The translations under genes and the position numbers were made by a program. From the NCBI GenBank assembly GCA_964345475.1, contig CAYFQW010000006.1, positions 1-64,000 of the forward strand: DNA of 64,000 nucleotides, in the 5' to 3' direction. The notes beneath the pieces were generated by a model. The model was not told where the DNA came from. It was given only the letters and a program-made list of their open reading frames with translations, and did not search any database. The DNA is from WRIS01 sp964345475. Lineage in GTDB: Bacteria; Actinomycetota; Coriobacteriia; Coriobacteriales; Eggerthellaceae. Below, in pieces: positions 15,152 to 23,791 of this stretch (position 1 is the stretch's first letter; every line of letters starts with the position of its first letter).

Positions 15152-18100
15152 ATGAAGAAATACTCATCATCATACGTTTATCGCAAAAGCTGCTTCGCCC
15201 TTCTTGGTTGCGAGCAATTCGGTGAAATCGAAACCGACTGGACACCCATTGCATGTGTTGTTGAAAATCTCTTACAGAGAGGCATGCCGACGCATCCTTC
15301 CGAGCGGCTTGTCGAATTGCTCGGTGAACCGATCAAGCTAGACATAGACAGGCCAGCAAGAAGGCTAATCACCCATGACCACATCTGGGGAAACACCATC
15401 AAAGGCACGCCCGACGGGAGTTTCAATCCCGCCGCTGACTTCTTCGCGACGCTTCTGCCCGAGGCGCTTCCACCTGACAAGCGATACATCGTTGATTACA
15501 TCCTGCCGGAGGCGTTGATCAGCGACATCGTTCCAGATTGCGATCCGCGATTCACGGAACAATGCGTGGACTTCTACTGTCCGCGTGCGAATCTCGTAAT
15601 AGAGATAGACGGGTCGCAACACGACAGAGGGCCGCAGTCCTTCCTTGACCGTGACCGTGATTTGTACCTGCAGGTCAACGGGATCGAGACGGTGCGCGTG
15701 AAGGTAGATGACCTCAGTACCGCAGAAGCAGCGCGGGCACTCTGCGAACGGTTCGACGCTGGCGAAAACCTGCCAGATGACATAGAAGAGAGCAGGATCT
15801 TCCCCTACGAGATCGCAATACGCGCCCAAATGGCCATTGCCGCCCTCGTCAAACAGGGAATGCTCACGCCCGATGACCCGACATGGACCATCGACTTCAC
15901 GTGCGACAGGCCCGATATCGATGCGGATGCCCTCATCGCGTGTTGCATCGAAGACGTGCTCGACCTCTTCGAGAACATCTGCATCCTCATGGACAAGCCA
16001 TTCAACAGGCCGACACTGCGTGTGTCATCAGACCTCCCCGACGTAAGGCTCGACGTTTCTGCGACCAAGATGTGGTCCGAGATCGAAGCTATCTCCGAGG
16101 TTGTATATGCGAGGAACGACTACTACGAGCAGCGCGACTTCTTTACCGTGGCCATTGCCGAACCGATACCCTACAAAACCGATGACCCTGAGCGTCGCGA
16201 TGACGTGGACGACGCCCTGGGCTTCTTCCTCAAGTACATCTTCGGCTACGACGGGTTCAGACCCGGACAAGCCGGCATCATCCGCAGGGCCCTGGCCAGA
16301 ATCGCGACGCTCGGCATACTGCCGACGGGTTCCGGCAAATCGCTCTGCTATCAGATGGCCTGCTTGCTGCAGCCATGCATCAACTTCGTCGTTTGCCCCA
16401 TCATCTCGCTCATCCAGGACCAGGAGCTCAACTCGCACGAGTTCGGCATCGACCGCGTGGGCCGCATCGAGAGCCAGATGGACCGCACGGACAAGAACGT
16501 CGTTCTCGACGCCTTCGGAAAGGGCAAGTACTTCTTCATCTGGATTTCGCCCGAGAGGTTCCAGACGATCGATTTCAGGCGACAGCTCAGCGACCTATCG
16601 ACGCGCAGGCACTTCGGCTATGCGGTTATCGACGAGGTGCACTGCCTGTCCGAATGGGGTCACGACTTCCGGGTCTCCTACCTCAAGCTCTACGGGACCA
16701 TAAAGAAGTACTGCAAGGAGGCGCAGATCATCGCGCTCACCGCCACGGCTTCGAGGAATGTCCTCGAAGACCTGCTGTCCGAGCTAGAGATCACCAAGGC
16801 CAACGTCCAGACATCCACGAGCCTCGACCGGCCCGAGCTCAAGTATCACATCGTGCGAATCGACGAACAGGATCGAGAGGCCAAGCTCGACGAGGTCCTT
16901 GACCGTATCGACCAGTACTTCCAAACGACCGAGGGAGTTGACTCCATATTCGTGCCGAGGGGAAAGGACTCCATCTGCGGAATCATCTTCTCCAACCTCA
17001 AGGACAACTTCTACAAGTACCCCGCGACATGCGAGGGAGTACTGGCCCACCTGAGAGGACGCGGCATACTTGCGGATTCCTACCACGGGGACAGGGAGGA
17101 CGAGCGCTCGCGCATCCAGAAAGAGTTCCTTGACAACCAGTTCACCGTGATGAGCGCCACGAAGGCATTCGGCATGGGCGTGAACAAGAAAAACATTCGG
17201 TACACGATCCACAACGGCCTCCCCTGGTCTGTCGAAGCCTTCTATCAAGAGGCGGGCCGTGCTGGCCGCGACCCAGCGCACAACGACTCCGAGTGCTACA
17301 TCCTCTACTCGAACGAGAACGACCCGGGAAAGGCCAGGCGCCTGTTCGAGGAGGGCACCACCGTCGAAGAAATCATCGGTCTGCAGCCCGAGCTCGTCGG
17401 CGACCTCGACACGCTCTTCTTCCTCTGGAGCGGAAACCACGAGGACCTGCTCATCGAGCGCCAGGCCATAGTCGAGACGTTCAAGTGGCTCTACAGGAGG
17501 CGCGGCAAGGACGGGCATGTCATCGTGAATTGGGACCTTGTCAAGGAACTGACGAGGGGCGCCGCCAACGAGCGCGCCAGACAACGTGCGGCGGCCGAGA
17601 AGAAGACGGTGAAGGCCGAGGTCCGCATAGGGACCCAGGACGCCTTGTACAAGCTCGCCATCCTCGGTATCGTCATCGACTGGACCGTCGACTACAACAC
17701 GAATACCTACGACGTGGAGATGCGCGAGATCGACGGCGGCAGCGAAGCCTTCGTGAAGGAAGCGCTGCAAGCCTACATCAGGAGGCACAACCCCACCTTC
17801 TCTTTTGATGACCCGTCGCCAACGCATCGCAAGTACGTCGACATGTACAGGAAGGCCCCCGAGGGCAACAAGCTCATAGGCCTCATCGACACCTTGCTGC
17901 TCTGGACGAGCGACAACATCGTTTTCAGCAGGAGACGCGCAATCGGCAACATGCTGGACCTGTGCGAATCCGACCGCAGCGAGCAGGAGATCCGCGACTA
18001 CATCAACAGCTACTTCCGCCTAGACACCGAAAGCAACGACCAACTTGACGCCATCGTGCGCGACACATCGAATATCGGCACCTGGATGAGGCTGTTCATG

Positions 18101-18544
18101 ACGTACGAACTGACCGACGACCCTGCCGTCCAGAAGGACGTGCTCAAGGATGCGAAGGAGATCACGGCGATTGCCGCTCTCTGCGACCGCTACCGCGAGA
18201 GCTTCCACGCCAACATCGGGCTGGAATGGTCGACGCTCGTGGCTAGGCTCCTGTCAGGCACGTTCACGGAGGCGGACATCGAGAGCCAGTTCGAGTTCAT
18301 TGCGACTGAGATTCCGGAATACGCGGATCTTGACGCAGACGAGCTGTTCGATGGAACACTGGCCTTCCTCGTCAACGCCAGCGACGAAGCTAAGGATGCG
18401 TTCGGCTCCGCCGTGGTCAAGCATGCCCCCAGACGTGCACTGCAAACCTACAAGAAGCTCAACGACATAGTCTCGCTTGCTTATCTCGTGAACGAGGCCG
18501 ACAGCAAACTCAAGTCAACCTGGAGGAAAAGGAGTGTGAGATGA
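15152..18544 (+). CDS. RecQ-like helicase fused to a DUF559-type nuclease domain
   Basis: A 1130-residue protein. Residues about 135-190 show a PD-(D/E)XK core of the DUF559/Vsr kind: VDFYC, LVIEIDGSQHD, then RDLYLQVNGIETVRV. A superfamily-2 helicase of RecQ type follows: ILPTGSGKSLCYQ (about 388-400), IISLIQDQ, VIDEVHCLSEWGHDF (about 493), ALTATAS, AFGMGVNKKNIRY and YQEAGRAGRDP (about 697-707). I see no RQC four-Cys zinc site. The last 400 residues are unassigned. It presumably unwinds and cuts DNA. Its stop overlaps the start of the coiled-coil gene (ATGA). Confidence 0.88.
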   Translation: MKKYSSSYVYRKSCFALLGCEQFGEIETDWTPIACVVENLLQRGMPTHPSERLVELLGEPIKLDIDRPARRLITHDHIWGNTIKGTPDGSFNPAADFFATLLPEALPPDKRYIVDYILPEALISDIVPDCDPRFTEQCVDFYCPRANLVIEIDGSQHDRGPQSFLDRDRDLYLQVNGIETVRVKVDDLSTAEAARALCERFDAGENLPDDIEESRIFPYEIAIRAQMAIAALVKQGMLTPDDPTWTIDFTCDRPDIDADALIACCIEDVLDLFENICILMDKPFNRPTLRVSSDLPDVRLDVSATKMWSEIEAISEVVYARNDYYEQRDFFTVAIAEPIPYKTDDPERRDDVDDALGFFLKYIFGYDGFRPGQAGIIRRALARIATLGILPTGSGKSLCYQMACLLQPCINFVVCPIISLIQDQELNSHEFGIDRVGRIESQMDRTDKNVVLDAFGKGKYFFIWISPERFQTIDFRRQLSDLSTRRHFGYAVIDEVHCLSEWGHDFRVSYLKLYGTIKKYCKEAQIIALTATASRNVLEDLLSELEITKANVQTSTSLDRPELKYHIVRIDEQDREAKLDEVLDRIDQYFQTTEGVDSIFVPRGKDSICGIIFSNLKDNFYKYPATCEGVLAHLRGRGILADSYHGDREDERSRIQKEFLDNQFTVMSATKAFGMGVNKKNIRYTIHNGLPWSVEAFYQEAGRAGRDPAHNDSECYILYSNENDPGKARRLFEEGTTVEEIIGLQPELVGDLDTLFFLWSGNHEDLLIERQAIVETFKWLYRRRGKDGHVIVNWDLVKELTRGAANERARQRAAAEKKTVKAEVRIGTQDALYKLAILGIVIDWTVDYNTNTYDVEMREIDGGSEAFVKEALQAYIRRHNPTFSFDDPSPTHRKYVDMYRKAPEGNKLIGLIDTLLLWTSDNIVFSRRRAIGNMLDLCESDRSEQEIRDYINSYFRLDTESNDQLDAIVRDTSNIGTWMRLFMTYELTDDPAVQKDVLKDAKEITAIAALCDRYRESFHANIGLEWSTLVARLLSGTFTEADIESQFEFIATEIPEYADLDADELFDGTLAFLVNASDEAKDAFGSAVVKHAPRRALQTYKKLNDIVSLAYLVNEADSKLKSTWRKRSVR

Positions 18545-19221
18545 GCTCACGAGAGGCAAATATCGAACGGCTGAACTACGCGATCACCTCGCTCAACGAA
18601 GATGCAGAGGGTATACACGGGTTGATTTCCCGCTCCGCCGACGAACTCGAAAGCGCGACGGAGGCCGGCAACAGGGCTGCAGACAACGCAGCCCAGATCA
18701 TCGAGTCGCTTAAGCCCCTAACCGAACTGCTGGAAACGCAGCATCGCGATTCTACGGCAATGCTCGAGGAGGCACGCAAGGCATCTGAAGAGCAACGCAC
18801 CGCGTCAGCCGAGCAGACCGCAAGCTTAAAGAGCGCCGTCGAGGAAAGCCTCGAGGCGGTTAGCTCGAGGGCGGAGGCTGCTTGCGACGGGCTCGTGAAG
18901 ACTGCCGAAGACTCGTTCGGAGCACTTGAAAAAGCACAAGGCGAGGCGTTCGATGACATCAAGCGGCAAACCTTGAAGGAGCACGAGAGGACGCGCGACG
19001 AGCTGCAGACCGACATGCTCGGCTTCAAGAACGCGACCTCCGCGCGTCTTGACGCCCTTGAAGCCGAGGTGGTAAAGACGCAGGGCGCCATCAAAGAGCT
19101 TGAGGGCAAGGTCACCGAGAGCGTGGACGCCATTGGCAAGAAGCTCCTCATACCCATCTACGTGGCAATAGGTCTCGGGGCCGTGGACCTCATCTGCCTG
19201 GTGATGCTCCTCATGAGATAG
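18541..19221 (+). CDS. Coiled-coil protein with C-terminal membrane anchor
   Basis: A 226-residue protein, Ala/Glu/Ser-rich and heptad-like over residues about 5-195, ending in one hydrophobic helix (LLIPIYVAIGLGAVDLICLV) and a short Arg tail. This predicts a cytoplasmic coiled-coil rod tethered by a tail anchor, resembling the signalling part of a methyl-accepting protein without its conserved hairpin. It is coupled to the helicase gene by an ATGA overlap. It could place the system at the membrane or act as a membrane effector; no enzyme motif is seen. Confidence 0.75.
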   Translation: MSSREANIERLNYAITSLNEDAEGIHGLISRSADELESATEAGNRAADNAAQIIESLKPLTELLETQHRDSTAMLEEARKASEEQRTASAEQTASLKSAVEESLEAVSSRAEAACDGLVKTAEDSFGALEKAQGEAFDDIKRQTLKEHERTRDELQTDMLGFKNATSARLDALEAEVVKTQGAIKELEGKVTESVDAIGKKLLIPIYVAIGLGAVDLICLVMLLMR

Positions 19222-19233
19222 ACGGCGCGACGA

Positions 19234-20250
19234 ATGAGGGTGAAATTAGAGTTGGGCAAAGTCGAGACATACTTGGAACGTGGAATCGCATTCCTTGAAG
19301 GTGACGGTGCCGCCAAGGACTACGAACAGGCCTTCTATTGGCTAAACGCAGCGTGCAATCTTGGCTCCGAGAAGGCTGAGGCGATTGTTCGGGAGATGCG
19401 CGAGAGGAGCTTTGGCGTGCCCTTCTCTGGCGACGTCTCTGAGCGCAGCCACGACTCGTTCGATCCTGTGTACACGAGCCATTCGGCGGACACCGCGAAC
19501 GGCATCGATGGGCATATCATCAACAAGCGAGACGCTCGTCCGGCAAACCAGGGCAGATGCGTCGCATGTGGCATGGAGGCACTGGTCGCAAGCACAGATG
19601 TTGCCGGCGCGAAGTACTGCTTGCCCAGCAAGGGCGGTTGTGGCACAACGCAAATGATTCCTATCGTCGAGAACGGGCTTGACCGTGGACTCGCGATGCA
19701 GCCATACCGCGAAAGCATCCAAGGCCGTAGCGGGACCACGTACTCATCACTCGGGGCTCTCATCCATATGGTGAAATACGACAACCGCGTGGACGATGCC
19801 ATGAAGGCAGACATCATCGCGGAGATTGTCGCACGTGTGAACGAGTGCGGAGTTGTCGAGCGGCTGATCGGCAACACTAGCCAAGGCATGACCATTGTGC
19901 CCGCTCCGTCCTCCAAGAGAAGAAAGGTACAACCCGTCACCCTGTTGGCGCAGCTCATGTCCGAAAACCGCTTTGGCTTCGACAACGTTCTAACGAAGAG
20001 GTCGAATATAGAATCCAAGAGCAGGGCAAGCGGTACGGAACTCGCTCCTGGTGACGTAAGGTGCATCGGAAACGTCTATGGAAAGACGGTCCTCCTAGTT
20101 GATGACACGTACGGCGAGGGCGCAACGCTCAGGGCCTGCATTCGCGCCCTGCGGGAAAAGGGTGCGAGAGAGATTTACTTCCTCTCCATCTGCAAGAACA
20201 TCTTCGGCGGAATGAAGGGCAGCTCGACCGATGACGACGATATTTATTAG
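19234..20250 (+). CDS. ComF-like phosphoribosyltransferase with Sel1-like N-terminus
   Basis: A 338-residue protein. Residues about 8-55 look like a Sel1/TPR-type repeat (FLEGDGAAKDYEQAFYWLNAA). A Cys-x2-Cys element (CVACG, about 108-112) with further Cys in YCLPSKGGCG may bind zinc. The C-terminal half is a type I phosphoribosyltransferase: IVPAPSSKRRK, and the PRPP loop TVLLVDDTYGEGATL (about 284-298). The fold and zinc site recall ComFC. It sits between the coiled-coil gene and the SLOG gene, which overlaps it by 20 bases. Substrate and acceptor are unknown. Confidence 0.85.
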   Translation: MRVKLELGKVETYLERGIAFLEGDGAAKDYEQAFYWLNAACNLGSEKAEAIVREMRERSFGVPFSGDVSERSHDSFDPVYTSHSADTANGIDGHIINKRDARPANQGRCVACGMEALVASTDVAGAKYCLPSKGGCGTTQMIPIVENGLDRGLAMQPYRESIQGRSGTTYSSLGALIHMVKYDNRVDDAMKADIIAEIVARVNECGVVERLIGNTSQGMTIVPAPSSKRRKVQPVTLLAQLMSENRFGFDNVLTKRSNIESKSRASGTELAPGDVRCIGNVYGKTVLLVDDTYGEGATLRACIRALREKGAREIYFLSICKNIFGGMKGSSTDDDDIY

Positions 20251-20863
20251 CGGCTCAAGAGAGATACCGTTCATCCCAGACGAAGTCAGAGAACGCGTCG
20301 ACAGGATAATCGATTCGGGTTTCGACATCGTTGTTGGCGATTCTGAACGTGGTGTCGACTCGGCTATTTTGCGGTACTTGGAATCGAGATCTTACGAAAA
20401 CGTCTCGGTCTACACTATCCATGACAAGCCTCGGGTGAAGGACGTCCTTGAGGCTTGGCGAATCTGCAAGATAGCCCCGGAAACGGAAACGAAGACTGAC
20501 AAAGCAGGCAACGTTAGGAACAGACGCGAGCTGGAAACGGCAAAAGACCGGGCGATGGGGGAAGTGGCCGACTTTGGCCTCGTCGTCTGGCAGAGCACCT
20601 ACCCAAACCGCTTTGGCAACACCTCTGTCAGCAAGGGCAGCCTGCGAAACATGCACCAATTGCTTAGTGTCGGAAGGCCCGTTGTCTTATATAAGGCTAC
20701 TACTGGTAGCTTGGATGATGCTTTTAGTTGCTATGAGCTAAGAACACTTGAAGAGCTGGGCGAACTGGTTTCAACAGAGCCCGATATTGTTGGCAGGGCG
20801 TACATGCAGATCGAGAAGACGGCGAACAGCACGCTACAAGCCTCGTTCGACTCGATTGTATAG
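20231..20863 (+). CDS. SLOG (DprA/LOG-like Rossmann) protein
   Basis: A 210-residue protein of the SLOG superfamily. It opens IFISGSREIPFIPDEV, then DIVVGDSERGVDSAILRYL, matching the nucleotide-binding Gly-Ser-Arg and Gly-Asp...Gly-x-Asp motifs of YpsA/DprA-related sensors. Later come DRAMGEVADFGLVVWQS and GSLRNMHQLLSVGRPVVLY, where the usual family has a Trp-Asp-Gly and GT-x-N-hinge. It starts inside the end of the phosphoribosyltransferase gene, so the two are coupled. Family knowledge suggests binding or making a nucleotide-derived ligand. Confidence 0.8.
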   Translation: MTTIFISGSREIPFIPDEVRERVDRIIDSGFDIVVGDSERGVDSAILRYLESRSYENVSVYTIHDKPRVKDVLEAWRICKIAPETETKTDKAGNVRNRRELETAKDRAMGEVADFGLVVWQSTYPNRFGNTSVSKGSLRNMHQLLSVGRPVVLYKATTGSLDDAFSCYELRTLEELGELVSTEPDIVGRAYMQIEKTANSTLQASFDSIV

Positions 20864-20889
20864 ATATGCTTTGTTTTTAGGAGACACCA

Positions 20890-21585
20890 ATGATCAAGAC
20901 GACGGAATGCCCTTGCTGCAGCGCCAACGTTTCAGCCTTTGCCGTGGCCTGTCCAACCTGCGGCTTTCCCGTCGTCCTACATGCAAGCATGGTTGGTAAG
21001 TTTGAGCAGCAAGGCAATGACCCGCTTGAGCTTGTAGCCATGAACCCGCATACCCCGGCGATTATGCTTGACATGCTTCTTGCTAACGAAGATCCATATG
21101 TGCGGGTAGCCTTGGCTAGAAACCCCAACGCATCCGAAGGCTTGTTGCTCCGAATTGCCGATGACAGAGATTCTCGTGTTCGAGCGGAGTTGGCATCCAG
21201 TCCATATCTGACAGTCAGATGTATGGAGAAGCTGACGAATGATAGTGACTCGGATGTTTTGAACGCTCTGCTTCTGAACCCGTCAACGCCTACGTACATA
21301 CTGCAAGAAGTCGAGATGCAATTGGCGAGCTGCGAAGCGCTAAGCGACGACGATTACGATGAAGATTACAGCTATGGCGACGATGACTACGGATACGCCT
21401 CATCGAATGTCTCAACTGATGACTTCGGGAATCAGTATTACAGATATGGCGATACCTATCTGCCATATCACGATGGCAGAATCGAGTATGACGGCAAATC
21501 TTATGACGTCATGGAGGGAGACGAATATGGCGGAGAAACAATGTATTTTGATGAGGACAACGGATGGCTGACGGAGCTGCCGTAA
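20890..21585 (+). CDS. Zinc-ribbon protein with LRV repeats
   Basis: A 231-residue protein with an N-terminal zinc ribbon (CPCCSANV and CPTCGFP, residues 6-24). About four leucine-rich-variant repeats of the LL..NEDPYVRVALARNP type follow (residues about 45-145), then an Asp/Tyr-rich C-terminus. LRV solenoids mediate protein contacts. A GGAGA ribosome site precedes the ATG, 26 bases after the SLOG stop, so it is likely the last gene of the operon. Its lower GC content than the upstream genes suggests a separate origin. Confidence 0.75.
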   Translation: MIKTTECPCCSANVSAFAVACPTCGFPVVLHASMVGKFEQQGNDPLELVAMNPHTPAIMLDMLLANEDPYVRVALARNPNASEGLLLRIADDRDSRVRAELASSPYLTVRCMEKLTNDSDSDVLNALLLNPSTPTYILQEVEMQLASCEALSDDDYDEDYSYGDDDYGYASSNVSTDDFGNQYYRYGDTYLPYHDGRIEYDGKSYDVMEGDEYGGETMYFDEDNGWLTELP

Positions 21586-21658
21586 GACAACTCCGTCAAT
21601 AACGACTTGACTTTGCACATATAAACGAGAGGCGTATTGAATGTAATCTCGGGCTTTG

Positions 21659-23008
21659 CTAGAAGCTGAAACCTTGGGCTTCCAATCTTGCTCTGCCACT
21701 GTTTGTAAGCCTTGCAGGAATGAGCGAATGCTCGTATAAGTGCCGTTCTGTGAGGTCTTGTGGCCTAAGCGTGACTTCACGAGAAAGCGTACGACCATAG
21801 GCGGTGTAGTAATCGCTGTATTGCAGCACGCAATTCATCGCATAAAGGTCTCTTACGTCGGCTCCATAACGGAGAAGCAGCTCGACAATGTCACCCTCTG
21901 GCGCTCCTTTGCCACAAGTCCAGCTTATAGCCGTATATCCCTGTGAATCTCGATTGTTGACATCGGCACCATTGGCAAGAAGCACTTTTGCCGCCGTGTC
22001 GTTCTGGTAAAAGGCTGCATCCGACAATGCCGCGGAACCATCATTACCCCTGTGATTAACATCTGCGCCCGCGTCCAAAAGCAGCTGAATCTTTCTCTCG
22101 ATGTCTATCCAGCTTACAGCTGCATAACGTAGAGGTGCTTGTCCGCTGTCATCGACCTGGTTCACATCTGCGCCAAGCGATAACAGGTACTCAACAATTT
22201 CGGCAGAGGAATCGACGCATGCCGACATGAGCATCGATCGCTGCTGCATATCACCAACTTTCATCCTCATGTTGATGTATTCGCGAACCGTTTCCTCATG
22301 CGCCTTGAGCACTTCTATGTCGTTCAACGTGCAGGCCAAGAAGCAGTTCATGGTAACCGTGTTGAAGTCGCCGTCAGCCAGCGGATTCATCTCCTCGCGC
22401 CAGGCCGCGCGCTTCATACCTTGCTGCTGAAGCTTCCCATCGAAAGCTCTCTTCTTGTTTGCTACAACGCTGAGTCCCTGCTCCAGGGCCGCATACATTT
22501 CGTCATGACTTTCGATTTCAACATCCACGCCGGAGTCCAACATGTACTGTTCGAACTCGCTTGGGGCGGCCTTTCTGCTTGCTGCAATATCGCGTGCGCT
22601 CAGCCCCTGTTTGTTCCGTACTCCCACATCTGCACCTGACTCGACGAGAACTATGACGGCCCTTTCACCGTTAGAATTCACGTTTTCGCCCTTGAGTATC
22701 TCCATTAGCGGAGTATTTCCTTCGAGGTCAGTCGCGTTTACGTCAGCACCAAAATGAATAAGCAAGCTAACAAGTGCACTTCTTTGCAATAGAACAAGGT
22801 GGTCCGACCATCCGAGGACACTTCGTTGGGATTTGCGCCATCTCTTAAGAGTTGGATTGCCCGATCAAAGTCACCAGCCTCGCATGCTACGGCGAGTTCG
22901 GTTGTTCTTGGCTGAGCGGCACCTGTGGTACTGCTCATATTGTCTGAGCTGTTCGTAGCAACTGGCGAGCTACTGTTTTGCTTCTTAAAAAAAATCGAAG
23001 AGACCCAT
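21659..23008 (-). pseudogene. Ankyrin-repeat gene with two compensating frameshifts
   Basis: The natural start is ATG at 23008 with a GGGAGGT ribosome site (MGLFDFF). A run of eight T (minus strand, about 22986-22993) puts a stop right after; with seven T it would continue as KKQNSSSPVATN into the frame that starts at 22938. That frame encodes the first ankyrin unit (AVACEAGDFDRAIQLLRDGA) and ends after RTTLFY; a -1 shift near 22789 returns to the frame coding about nine more ankyrin repeats (HFGADVNATDLEGNTPLMEI onward) to 21659. So the gene is broken, phase-variable or mis-sequenced. Reads against the cargo operon. Confidence 0.75.
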
Positions 23009-23233
23009 GCTACCTCCCGCTAATAGACGCCAAGGCGTATATGCCAAGGTGGAAATTCTTTTGCCTGAATGGCATTCTACTACCTGCTGTTTTGTAACCA
23101 CCAGAAGATTCCTTGCGCGAGCGCGTTGAACCGCCTCTCCACCTTGTGACACGCTGCGACGATGCCCGTACCGGTAAAGGTGCGGGCATTGTTCGTCTCT
23201 GCCCGCCTGGACTGACGAAAGGCAGGCAGGAAC
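23009..23233 (+). promoter_or_regulatory. Leader of the head operon with hairpin
   Basis: No gene is seen here. A stem is formed by ATGCCCG (23162-23168) and CGGGCAT (23183-23189) with inner ACC/GGT pairing. It precedes the scaffold gene by 45 bases and may mark restart of late transcription after the cargo block. A GAAAGGCAGG element close to the ATG serves as ribosome site. Confidence 0.4.
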
Positions 23234-23773
23234 ATGGACGGTGAGACCAATGGCAGCCAGGAAGCCACGCAGGGTGCGCAGGACACGTCGCAACAGCAGG
23301 GCCAAGAGCAGCAGGAAACGCAGCAGGGCCAGTCGCAGGTAGGCGGCAACGAGACCGACTACGAGAAGCAGATCGCCGAGCGCGACGAGAAGATCGCATC
23401 TCTCGAGGCGCAGGTGGCCGAGGCGGCCAAGAACGCCGAGACCGCCGAGCAGCTGCGCGGAGAGATCGCGGAGCTCAGGGCCCAGGGCGAGAGCGACCGG
23501 ATCGACTTCAAGCTGCAGCTCGCGGGCGTGCGCAACGTGAAGGCGGCACGCGCCCTTCTCGCGGACCACGACAACGACGTGGACAAGCTCAAGGAGGCCG
23601 AGCCCTGGCTCTTCGAGGCATCCGGCAAGCACGCCAAGAGCGGTGCTGGTACTGGCTTCGGCGCGACCGGGCTTCCCAACGCGGGCGCCGCGTCCGACGA
23701 GGGCAAGACGCTAAAGCACTGGCGCGAGATCGCGGGCCTCACCGACGACGATTCCGACAAGAAGCAGGACTAA
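23234..23773 (+). CDS. Phage scaffold-like protein
   Basis: A 179-residue highly charged protein. A Gln/Gly/Thr-rich N-terminus (about 1-40) precedes a coiled coil (about 41-95, KQIAERDEKIASLEAQV) and an ADHDNDVDKLKEAEPWLF segment typical of the GP20/DUF4355 scaffold family. The C-terminus is Gly-rich. It lies directly before the capsid gene, the standard scaffold position; the protein shapes procapsid assembly and is then released. In related phages it follows portal and minor head genes, but here the cargo block separates them. Confidence 0.85.
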   Translation: MDGETNGSQEATQGAQDTSQQQGQEQQETQQGQSQVGGNETDYEKQIAERDEKIASLEAQVAEAAKNAETAEQLRGEIAELRAQGESDRIDFKLQLAGVRNVKAARALLADHDNDVDKLKEAEPWLFEASGKHAKSGAGTGFGATGLPNAGAASDEGKTLKHWREIAGLTDDDSDKKQD

Positions 23774-23791
23774 GACGAGGAGGGCTGAACA

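Noticed and set aside
15152..18544. Assignment of the RecQ fusion to Dpd, Druantia, Hachiman or DISARM
   Set aside because: The partner genes that define those systems are absent here and the N-terminal nuclease and neighbours differ.
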